Below, one piece after another: positions 39,230-46,633 of a stretch of 64,000 nt of DNA; within the stretch, counting starts at the first letter, position 1; every line of letters begins with the position of its first letter. The notes beneath the pieces were generated by a model. That model worked only from the letters and a program-made list of their open reading frames with translations, searched no databases and was not told the origin of the DNA. The translations under genes were made by a program, and so were the position numbers. The stretch comes from Streptomyces sp. H39-S7 (GTDB taxonomy: Bacteria > Actinomycetota > Actinomycetes > Streptomycetales > Streptomycetaceae): contig NZ_JAPVLU010000009.1 of the NCBI RefSeq assembly GCF_027158205.1, positions 161,608-225,607 of the forward strand, given 5' to 3'.

Positions 39230-40317
39230 TTACGGCCGGTGGTCCGCGGCGGGTCCGGCATCTCGGCTCGGTACCGCGGTGCTTCGGTGCTGTGACCAGG
39301 CCTGCCACAGGACGGCATAGGGTCCCCCGGCGGCGCGCAGCTCGCCGTGGCTGCCGCTCTCGACGACCCGGCCGTTCTCCAGGACGACGATCCGGTCGGC
39401 GGCCGCGGCCTGGCTCAACCGGTGCGCGACGACCAGCGCGGTGCGGCCTTCCAGAGCCCGCTCGGCAGCCTGCTCCAGCAACTGCGCGCCGGAACTCCCG
39501 GCCTCGGCCGTGGCCTCGTCGAGGACCGCGACCGGCGGATCGGCCAGCACCAGCCGGGCCAGCGCCAGCTGCTGCGCCCGGTCGGCGGTCAACCGGTGGC
39601 CGCCGTCGCCGACGACGGTGTCGAGCCCGTCCGGCAGGGCGTCGACCCAGCCCAGCGCGCCCACCCGCTCCAGCGCCTCGCGCAGTTCCTCGGGGTCGGC
39701 GTCCGGCCGGGCCAGCCGCAGGTCGTCGGCGAGCGGACCGGCGAAGACGTGCACCTCCTGGGTGACCAGCGCCACCGCACGGCCGGCCTCGCCCGGCTCG
39801 CTGCCCGCGATGTCGATCCGGCCGGCGGTCGGGCGGTGAATGCCGACGACGAGCTTGGCGAGGGTGGTCCTGCCCGCCCCGCTGGCACCGACGAGGGCGA
39901 CCTTCTCCTTCGGCCGCAGGACCAGGTCCACGTCGTGCAGCACGGGCCGGCCGGGCAGGTAGGCGTGGCCGACACCGGTCAGGGTGACGGTCGGGACGCC
40001 GCGCGGTCCCTCCGGCGCCGCACCGGCCGCTTCCTTCGGTACCGGCTCGTCGACCACTCCGACCAGCCGGGCCAGCCCGGCCGCGGCGACAGCCCGACGT
40101 ACACGACGCCGAGCAGGAGCAGCCAGCGCACCAGCGCGCCGGTGTCGCCCTTGGCCACCGCCTGGTCGATCACGACGCCGATCAGCACCGGCACCAGGGC
40201 TTCGCCCAGTTGGTGCCCGGCGCCCAGAACGGCCCCGGTGCACACGTCGCGCCGTTGCCCCCCGACCGCCCGCCCCAGCACGTCTCGCCCTCGCGGTCCC
40301 TCTGCTCCCACCGGCAC
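39230..40317 (-). pseudogene. Siderophore-type ABC exporter, internally deleted
   Basis: The 5' part (frame from GTG 40317 or 40311) encodes VLGRAVGGQRRDVCTGAVLGAG...GVVIDQAVAKGDTGALVRWLLLLGVVYVGLS, the first membrane helices of a fused ABC exporter. It then breaks off near 40090. The sequence resumes in another frame with a linker and the nucleotide-binding domain (VTLTGVGHAYLPGRPVLHDVDLVLRPKEKVALVGASGAGRTTLAKLV). Most of the transmembrane domain, roughly 200-250 residues, is missing. The Walker A Lys is Arg and the LSGGQ signature is unrecognisable (LTADRAQQLALARL), while DEAT survives. Confidence 0.8.
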
Positions 40318-40345
40318 ACCTTCCGGACCCAGCCCTACCCGAATG

Positions 40346-40364
40346 TTAGGTAAGGCTAGTCTAA
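40346..40364. promoter_or_regulatory. DtxR/DmdR iron box
   Basis: TTAGGTAAGGCTAGTCTAA fits the 19-base actinobacterial iron-repressor consensus (TTAGGTTAGGCTCACCTAA) at most positions. It lies about 30 bases upstream of the exporter pseudogene start, so the locus was iron-repressed. Confidence 0.82.
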
Positions 40365-40429
40365 GTAAGTGCTCTCCGGTCAAGCCGTCGGGACGGCCCG
40401 TCCCGACGGCCGGCGACGATCCCGGGGCG

Positions 40430-41977
40430 CTAGCGGCCGATCAGCGGCACCGCCGGGAAGGTGTGGTCCTGCCAGATCAGCCGGGAGGTCTCCTCGGGGT
40501 AGGCGGTGACCACCGACCGGGTGTCGAAGAGCTGCACGAGGCGTCGACCGGCGTCGTACGCGGGCCAGCCGGGGTCGCCGTGGGCGGCGAACGCGGTCCA
40601 CGCGGCGCGCATGCGGGCGGACAGTTCCTCCGCCTCCGCGGACGGGCTCTCGCCGAACAGCAGGGCGGGCCCGCCGCGGTCCAGGTTGCCGAAGACGAGC
40701 GGCACGTCGAGGCCGTGACAGGCGCCGAGCACACCGCCCATACCCGGTGCCGGCCACGTCAGCTCGCAGACGTGGGCACGGCCCCCGCCCGCGATCTGGG
40801 CTTCCGCGAGGTGGAGGGAGGGCATGCGGAACAGCCAGTCGGATTGGACGAGTTCGTACAGCTCGTCCGGGCCGGCCGTCGGAAACCCCTCGCGGTAGCA
40901 GAGCGCGCCGTCCCGGCCGGGGCCGAAGACGGCCAGAGCGGTCTCCGCCTGCTCCTGCGTCACCTGGCCGAGCCGTCCCTCGAGGAGGGTGAGCAGACGC
41001 TGTTCGTCGCGGGTGTGGCTGACGAGGAGCTCGATGTCCCGTCCGGCGCCGTCGGCCAGGGCCTGCCACGGTGTGACCGGCAGCGTGTCCCCGTCGACGA
41101 CGGGCGAGTACGGGATCGACCGGTGCGCGATCCGGCCCCAGCGCTCCGCCCACTGGACCGTCTTGGCGCCGACCGCGTCACCCGCGGCGGACAGCCGGGG
41201 CGGTGCCGCGGCCGACAGGTCGGCGAGGGTGGGCTTCAGCCCCAGCTCCGCCGCGCAGGCGGTGGCGATGTCGGCGGCGAGCTCGGGTGAGAAGAACGTG
41301 CCCGGCACACTCTGTGCGACGGCCCGCCCGAAGAGCCCGGCCGCGCGCGGCATCGCCAGCAGAGCGGCGATGGATCCGGCGCCCGCGGACTCCCCGAAGA
41401 GCATGACGCGGTCCGGGTCACCGCCGAAGGCCCGGATGTTGTCGCGGACCCACTCCAGGGCGGCGACCTGGTCCAGCAGGCCCCGATTGGCGGGCGCGCC
41501 CTCGATCCACCCGAACCCCTCAGGACCCACCCGGTAGTTGAACGTCACCACGACGACGCCGCCGTCGCGTGCCAGACGGCCGCCGTCGTACTCGGGGAGA
41601 CCGGACATACCGACCACGTAGGCGCCACCCTGGATCCACACCATCACCGGCAGGCCCGCGCCCGGACCCGGGTCCGGTGACCAGACGTTGACCGTCAGCC
41701 AGTCGTCGCCCACCGCGTCCCGCGACATCGCGGCCATGCCCAGAGCGCCGCCCTGAGGGGGCGGCGGACCGTACTCCAGGGCCGGCCGCACGCCGTCCCA
41801 CCCCCGTACCGCCCGCGGCGCGGCGAAGCGCAGCGGGCCGACCGGCGGCTCGGCGAACGGGATGCCGCGGAAGACCGCTACCCCCGCCTCGCGGCTGCCG
41901 CGCAATGCCCCGCCCGCCGCACGGACTTCGGGCCGGGCTCCGGACGGATCGGACGGCTCGGACGCGGCAGCACGCAT
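40430..41977 (-). CDS. Type-B carboxylesterase
   Basis: Esterase of 515 residues with AGGAG 5 bases before ATG 41977. It has the family opening VRAAGGALRGSREAGVAVFRGIPFAEPPVGPLRFAAP, the oxyanion segment VMVWIQGGAYVVG (usual HGGG-type, here QGGA), and the nucleophile elbow MLFGESAGAGS. The catalytic His is probably in CHGLDVPLVFGN. There is no signal peptide. Members hydrolyse aryl or carboxyl esters. It sits next to the iron-box locus, but divergence of function gives no reason to link it to siderophore release. Confidence 0.92.
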   Translation of the reverse strand: MRAAASEPSDPSGARPEVRAAGGALRGSREAGVAVFRGIPFAEPPVGPLRFAAPRAVRGWDGVRPALEYGPPPPQGGALGMAAMSRDAVGDDWLTVNVWSPDPGPGAGLPVMVWIQGGAYVVGMSGLPEYDGGRLARDGGVVVVTFNYRVGPEGFGWIEGAPANRGLLDQVAALEWVRDNIRAFGGDPDRVMLFGESAGAGSIAALLAMPRAAGLFGRAVAQSVPGTFFSPELAADIATACAAELGLKPTLADLSAAAPPRLSAAGDAVGAKTVQWAERWGRIAHRSIPYSPVVDGDTLPVTPWQALADGAGRDIELLVSHTRDEQRLLTLLEGRLGQVTQEQAETALAVFGPGRDGALCYREGFPTAGPDELYELVQSDWLFRMPSLHLAEAQIAGGGRAHVCELTWPAPGMGGVLGACHGLDVPLVFGNLDRGGPALLFGESPSAEAEELSARMRAAWTAFAAHGDPGWPAYDAGRRLVQLFDTRSVVTAYPEETSRLIWQDHTFPAVPLIGR

Positions 41978-42171
41978 CACAACTCCTCGCGGGGCAGGTT
42001 CGTGGCGGCCCGGACACCACGCACGCGCGGCCGGCCGGACTCTCCGGATCCTCCCGCCGCACTCCGATGCCCGCCAGTCATTTACAGCAGGCGGGAACCC
42101 GTACAGGAGCCCGGCGGCCGGCGGATTCCTCCGGCCGGGCAGCGCCGCGACGTCCGGACCTGCCCCGGCGG

Positions 42172-42806
42172 TCAGAAGTCGACGCGCATGACGACCCGGC
42201 GCAGCGTCGGCGCGCTCACCTCCGTGAAGCCCGCGTCGGCGAAGACGTTCCGGCTGCCCACATGGAGCTCGCCCCAGGTGATCTCCACTCCGGGCCGGGT
42301 GATCATCGGATACGCCTCGATCGCGCGAGCGCCCCGCTCGCGGGCGAATCCGATGGTGGCGCGGGCGAGCGGGTAGGTCAGACCGCGTCCGCGAAAGTCC
42401 TTGCGGACGACGAGGCACGTCACCGCCCAGACGCCGTCGTCGGCCTTGTCCTCCTGCCGTCCGGTCCACGGGACCCGGGTGCGCATCAGTCGGGGGAAGG
42501 CGGTGCGGGGCTCGACCGCGCACCAGCCGGCCGGCTCCCCGTCCCAGTAGGCCACCAGTCCGCTCGTCGACGACGCCCCCGCCTCGTCGCAGCCGGTCTG
42601 CTCTCGCAGCCGCTCGGCGCGTTCGGCGAGGGGGACCGACGTCCACTGGTCGCCGAGGATCTTGAACCGCTGGCACTGGCACTGGACGGATAGTCCGTGG
42701 TACCGAAGATCGCCCGCAGGTCGTCCCAGGACGCCTCGTCGGCGGGAACGACCCTGACCCGGCCGTCCGCGGCCGGTCGGCCCGCGCCGGACACCGACGG
42801 CGTCAC
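42172..42806 (-). pseudogene. GNAT acetyltransferase with a frameshift
   Basis: The 5' part from GTG 42806 reads RVRVVPADEASWDDLRAIFGTTDYP. The 3' part, in a different frame, continues with CQCQRFKILGDQWTSVP...GLVAYWDGEPAGWCAVEPRT and DDGVWAVTCLVVRKDFRGRGLTYPLARATIGFARERGA, a normal GNAT of this type. The switch is near 42680-42700, beside a CCAGTG tandem repeat prone to slippage. It could be a real mutation or a sequencing error. The start overlaps the stop of the upstream DUF664 fragment (GTGA). Confidence 0.7.
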
Positions 42807-43156
42807 TCCGGGGCGTCCTCTCCGACCAGTCCGTCGACGGACTCGCGCAGGAGATCGGCGTGCCCGACATGACGCGCGTACTCCTCGACGAGATCGACGA
42901 GCAGCCGCCGCAGGCTGGGTGAGCCCCCGCCCGGGTGGACGACCGCCGCTATGTGCCCCGGGCCCCCGTCGGCCACGGCCTGCCGCACATGGGCGCGCGA
43001 CCGGGACACCGCGTCCCGCCAGAGCGTCAGGAGCTGCTCGGGGGTGTCCTCGGCGGCGGTGCGCCACTCCCAGTCGGGATCGGCTTCCCAGTCCACGGCG
43101 TCCCACGGCGACGCGGGCCGGAGCCCGAGCAGCTTCTGCGAAGAGGCCTTGCGCAC
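42803..43156 (-). pseudogene. 5'-truncated DUF664/DinB-like gene
   Basis: The frame gives LGLRPASPWDAVDWEADPDWEWRTAAEDTPEQLLTLWRDAVSRSRAHV and then GSPSLRRLLVDLVEEYARHVGHADLLRESVDG, the C-terminal two-thirds of a DUF664 (mycothiol-transferase-like DinB) protein of about 165-175 residues. The first helix, with its metal-ligand His and the HL...ERRW segment, is missing. GTG 43156 has no ribosome site. I read it as a remnant coupled to the frameshifted acetyltransferase. Confidence 0.62.
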
Positions 43157-43234
43157 ACTCGGTGAACGCCTGTTGCGGGCAGCCGGCGGTGGTGTCCCGG
43201 AGGCCGGGAGCCGCTGACATCCGCACGCACCCGG

Positions 43235-44665
43235 TCAGGGCCGGGACGGCTTGCCCGCCGTGTCGATCCACGTGTGGAACAACCCGCCGAGGTGCTTGCC
43301 GGACTGACGCTCCGCGAGGTGGATGAACTGGGCGGTGGTCCCGTGACCTTCGCGGTGGTCGGTGGCCCAGGCGCGCAGGATCCGGAAGAACGTCCGGTCA
43401 CCGACCGTCTGGCGCAGCTTGTGCAGCGCCATGGCGCCGCGGGAGTACACGGGTGCCTCGAAGATGTGCTCCCCGCTGCCGGGGTCCCCGGGCGGGAACG
43501 ACCACAACTCGTCGTCCTCGGGGGTGGTGTACAGCTCGTCGAAGGTCTTCTGTGCGCTCTGGCCGCCGTGCTGCTCGTCGTACAGCCACTCGGCGTAGGT
43601 CGCGAAGCCCTCGTTGAGCCAGATGTCCTTCCACGTGGTGAGGGAGACGGAGTCCCCGAACCACTGGTGCGCACTCTCGTGCACCAGGGTGCCCAGGTCC
43701 GGCGCCCGGTCGTACACCGGCCGGGTCTGGGTCTCCAGCGCGTATCCGACCTGCGGTGCGTGGTCCACGATGGCTCCGGCGCCGCGGAACGGATACGGGC
43801 CGAAGAGCTTGCTCTCCCAGTCCAGCACCGACGGCAGTTTCTTGAGCACCGGTGCCGCGGCGGCCGCCTCGCGGGGGTCGACGGCGTTGTAGATCCTCAG
43901 GCCGCCCGGAGTGGTGAACTGCTCCACCTTGAACGTGCCGACGGTGGCGGTGGCCAGGTACGCGGCCATCGGCTCGGATTGCCGCCAGCGGAAGGTGGTC
44001 CGTCCGCCGGTGGTCGTCTGCCCGAGGAGGACCCCGTTGGCGACGGCGCTGCGCCCCTGGGGGACGGTGACGGTGAAGTCGTAGCTCGCCTTGTCCAGCG
44101 GGTGGTTGTTGGCGGGGAACCAGGTCATGGCACCTTGCGGTTCTCCGGCGACGAAGGCTCCGTCGTCGGTGGGGATCCACCCGTCCAGGGAGCCGTCCGG
44201 GTCGGTGACCGGCTGCGGTATGCCCGCGTAGGTGACGGTGGCACGGAACTCGCGGTCCTTCCCGATGGTGTGCCGCGGGGTGACCACGAGTTCCTGCCCG
44301 TCGCGGCGGAAGGACGCGGCGGCCCGGTCGACCGTGATGCTCGTGACCTTCAACCCGTTCAGATCGAGGTTGAAGCGGTTGAGCTGCTGGGTGGATCGCG
44401 CGGTGATGACCGCGCGCCCGTCGAGATGGCCCGTCGCGGGGTCGTAGCCGAGGGTGAGGTCGTAGTGCTCGACGTCGTAGCCCCCGTTGCCCGCCAACGG
44501 GAAGTACGGGTCGTTCACGCCGGGCGAGCCCGCGGAGGCGGCTGCCGCGGGCCCGGCGGCGCCGGCGAGGAGCGCCACGACGGCGATGGGGATACCTGCC
44601 GCGACAAGGGTTCCTCGGCGGCGGAGGGCCGAGCGCCGGACGGGCTGCTGCAGGGGTGGCGTCAC
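43235..44665 (-). CDS. Secreted M1-family metallopeptidase
   Basis: Zinc peptidase of 476 residues from GTG 44665, with AAGGAG 6 bases upstream. A signal peptide (RGTLVAAGIPIAVVALLAGAAGPAAAASA) is followed by the aminopeptidase-N-like beta domain (NGGYDVEHYDLTLGYDPATGHLDGRAVITA). The zinc motif is LVHESAHQWFGD (about 329), with the third ligand in WLNEGFATYAEWLY. A substrate-binding GAMEN-like loop is not obvious, although ETQTRP occupies its place. It probably trims extracellular peptides. Confidence 0.93.
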   Translation of the reverse strand: MTPPLQQPVRRSALRRRGTLVAAGIPIAVVALLAGAAGPAAAASAGSPGVNDPYFPLAGNGGYDVEHYDLTLGYDPATGHLDGRAVITARSTQQLNRFNLDLNGLKVTSITVDRAAASFRRDGQELVVTPRHTIGKDREFRATVTYAGIPQPVTDPDGSLDGWIPTDDGAFVAGEPQGAMTWFPANNHPLDKASYDFTVTVPQGRSAVANGVLLGQTTTGGRTTFRWRQSEPMAAYLATATVGTFKVEQFTTPGGLRIYNAVDPREAAAAAPVLKKLPSVLDWESKLFGPYPFRGAGAIVDHAPQVGYALETQTRPVYDRAPDLGTLVHESAHQWFGDSVSLTTWKDIWLNEGFATYAEWLYDEQHGGQSAQKTFDELYTTPEDDELWSFPPGDPGSGEHIFEAPVYSRGAMALHKLRQTVGDRTFFRILRAWATDHREGHGTTAQFIHLAERQSGKHLGGLFHTWIDTAGKPSRP

Positions 44666-44739
44666 AAGTGCTCCTTCGAACGCGGACCGGGGACGGGGGT
44701 GTGCGGCGGCGAACCCCCGTCCGGTCCTTGCTGGTCTTC

Positions 44740-44757
44740 ACAGGTGTCGCCACCTGT
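44740..44757. promoter_or_regulatory. Palindrome upstream of the M1 peptidase
   Basis: ACAGGTG-TCGC-CACCTGT is a perfect 7-base inverted repeat, 75 bases before the M1 start. It is likely an operator; the regulator is unknown. Confidence 0.45.
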
Positions 44758-44867
44758 AGTGATCAGTGTTGAGGGAAATCCGCACCCGCACCAGTGATCG
44801 GAGCAGACTGCGGCGAGCCCGGCCGGCCCCGCCTCGCGGCGGGCGGATGCGGTGAGCCCCCAAGGGG

Positions 44868-45461
44868 TCAGCGCCGGGCGAACTGGGTGATGGTGACGTC
44901 GTTGTCGAACGAGGTGCGGTCGGTGACCTTGAACAGGGTGGGGTTGAACTCCCCGTTGAAGGCCGCGATCCCGGCTCCGGCGACGACGGGATAGCTCTTG
45001 ATGACCAGCTCGTCGATCTCGGGCAGCAGCGCGCCGGCGAGCTGTCCCCCGCCGCAGAGCCAGATGTCCCGGTCCCCTTCCTCCTGCTTGAGCTCTCGGA
45101 CCAGGGCGACCGGATCCCTGTCGCCGACAACGGTGACGGCGGGGTCGGTGTCGGGGGCGAGGGTGCTCGACACGACGTACTGACGCAGGTGGGCGTAAGG
45201 GCTCGTGAAGCCCGCGTCCAGGCCGGGGCGGTAGGCACCCAGGCCCATCAGCACCGTGTCGAAGCGCGGGTTGGGGGTGTCCGCCAGACCGTGGGCGGCG
45301 CGCAGGAAGGTCGGGACGGTCTCGGGGAAACGGGCGTTGGTCCATTCGATGTAGGCGGCGGCCTGCTTCTCGTCGCCCTGCGGGTAGAAGTCGAATTCTC
45401 CGCCGGGGCCGGCGATGTAGCCGTCGAGGGTGACCGCGACGTAGTACACGAGCTTTCGCAT
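44868..45461 (-). CDS. Dihydrofolate reductase-like (RibD C-terminal) protein
   Basis: Protein of 197 residues. It opens MRKLVYYVAVTLDGYIAGPGGEFDFY, the usual start of RibD-C/DHFR-like proteins, and has VVGDRDPVALVRELKQEEGDRDIWLCGGGQLAGALLPEIDELVIKSYPVVAGAG, the nucleotide-binding half. The substrate is unknown; such proteins are common beside TetR genes in actinobacteria. It is divergent from a TetR gene across a 69-base gap with a nested inverted repeat, so it is probably TetR-controlled. Confidence 0.9.
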   Translation of the reverse strand: MRKLVYYVAVTLDGYIAGPGGEFDFYPQGDEKQAAAYIEWTNARFPETVPTFLRAAHGLADTPNPRFDTVLMGLGAYRPGLDAGFTSPYAHLRQYVVSSTLAPDTDPAVTVVGDRDPVALVRELKQEEGDRDIWLCGGGQLAGALLPEIDELVIKSYPVVAGAGIAAFNGEFNPTLFKVTDRTSFDNDVTITQFARR

Positions 45462-45477
45462 ACAAGAACCTCATCTA

Positions 45478-45513
45478 TAGTACTGTGATTGAAGTGGTAT
45501 CACCGTAGTACTA
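45478..45513. promoter_or_regulatory. Nested inverted repeat between the DHFR-like and TetR genes
   Basis: TAGTACT (45478-45484) pairs with AGTACTA (45507-45513), and inside it GTGAT (45485-45489) pairs with ATCAC (45499-45503). GTAGTACTAC (45506-45515) is itself a perfect palindrome. This is the likely TetR operator. Confidence 0.65.
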
Positions 45514-45530
45514 CATCTGGAGTGGTGTCA

Positions 45531-46106
45531 ATGGCGCGCAGGAACGACGAGCGACGGACGGCCCTCATCGACGCCGCGATCGAGGTGCTGGCCGACGTGG
45601 GGGCGCGCGGGCTGACCTTCCGGGCGGTGGACACCGAGGCCGCCGTGCCCGTGGGCACCGCCTCCAACTACTTCGCCACGCGCGACGACCTGCTCACCCA
45701 GACCGGCGCCCGGGTCTACGAGCGCCTGCAGCCCGAAGAGGCCACGACCGTCCGGCAGCGGACCGGCGCGTCGGACCGGGACACGTACGTGATGCTGATG
45801 CACGAACTGGTCGACCGGGTCAGCGCCTTCCGCACCGGCTACCTGGCGCTGCTCGAACTGCGCCTGGAAGCCACCCGCCGCCCCGACCTGCGTGCCGTGC
45901 TGACCGAGCGGGTCCGGGCCGATCTCGACGCGAACGTGGCCTACCATCTGGCGGCCGGACTGCCGGGCGACGAGACCTCCGTCAAACTGCTCTACCTGGC
46001 CTTCAACTGGCTGATCGTCGAGCAGCTCACCCTGCCGGGAGTCTTCTCACCGGCCGACCGCGAACAGCTCGTCACGGCGGCGGTCGACCGCATCGTGCAG
46101 GCGTGA
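45531..46106 (+). CDS. TetR-family regulator
   Basis: Regulator of 191 residues starting at ATG 45531; GGAGTGG lies about 5 bases upstream. The HTH region reads RRTALIDAAIEVLADVGARGLTFRAVDTEAAVPVGTASNYFATRDDLLTQ (about 8-57). The C-terminal domain is unassigned. It is divergent from the DHFR-like gene and shares with it a nested inverted repeat that is the probable operator. It is followed by a strong terminator. Confidence 0.9.
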   Translation: MARRNDERRTALIDAAIEVLADVGARGLTFRAVDTEAAVPVGTASNYFATRDDLLTQTGARVYERLQPEEATTVRQRTGASDRDTYVMLMHELVDRVSAFRTGYLALLELRLEATRRPDLRAVLTERVRADLDANVAYHLAAGLPGDETSVKLLYLAFNWLIVEQLTLPGVFSPADREQLVTAAVDRIVQA

Positions 46107-46147
46107 AGGCGTGACGCCCACCCGCCGATCCGCGGGGCCCGAACGCG

Positions 46148-46181
46148 CGTCGGCCCGCCGGAATGTTCCGGCGGGCCGACG
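46148..46181. terminator. Bidirectional hairpin terminator
   Basis: Perfect 16-base stem (core GTCGGCCCGCCGGAA, 46149-46163, with 46166-46180) and a 2-base nominal loop, between the convergent TetR and immunity genes. Confidence 0.85.
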
Positions 46182-46231
46182 GTCCGTGCGGTGGGCCCCT
46201 CCCTGGGAAGAGACCCACCACCACGGGGGCG

Positions 46232-46633
46232 CTACTGCGGCGAGGTCGCGTCCGACAGCGCTTGGACGAGACTCAGCGCCAGGGCGTCGAGGTTCTCCCG
46301 ATGGAAGCCCAACTTCACGTGGAAGTTCTCCGCCGAGAAGTACGTCGAGCTGATGAGGAACATCGTCGCGGCCGCCGTCAGTGCCGCGTGCACGGCGTGC
46401 AGCTCCCGCAGGTCCAGGACGTACTCGCGGGTGGTCCGGTGATCACCGGCGAGCTTGTCCACCAGCACCCCGACCCCGTCCCGCCCCATGCCGAGTTGCA
46501 CGGTGAGGGCGGCATCGGAGAAGTACTGCTCCGCGAGCAGGGCCAGCGCGTTGACCATGGCGTCCGACTGGGGCCAGGTGAGGCGCACGCGGTACGCCTC
46601 ACCTTCACGGGTCAAGCTGATGCGGGTCCTCAT
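46232..46633 (-). CDS. Probable immunity protein of the polymorphic toxin
   Basis: Cytosolic protein of 133 residues (MRTRISLTREGEAYRVRLTWPQSDAMVNALALLAEQYFSD...). It has no signal peptide and no recognised domain. ATG 46633 overlaps the toxin stop (ATGA), so the two are translated together. This is the standard arrangement for a secreted toxin followed by its cytoplasmic antidote. The latter half (LRELHAVHAALTAAATMFLISSTYFSAENFHVKLGFHRENLDALA) looks like a mixed alpha/beta fold. Function is inferred from position and size only. A terminator closes the cassette 50 bases on. Confidence 0.65.
   Translation of the reverse strand: MRTRISLTREGEAYRVRLTWPQSDAMVNALALLAEQYFSDAALTVQLGMGRDGVGVLVDKLAGDHRTTREYVLDLRELHAVHAALTAAATMFLISSTYFSAENFHVKLGFHRENLDALALSLVQALSDATSPQ

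Noticed and set aside
40430..41977. Carboxylesterase as a siderophore esterase linked to the iron-box locus
   Set aside because: It is a type-B carboxylesterase, not a Fes/IroE-like hydrolase, and lies on the far side of the iron box reading toward it with its own ribosome site.
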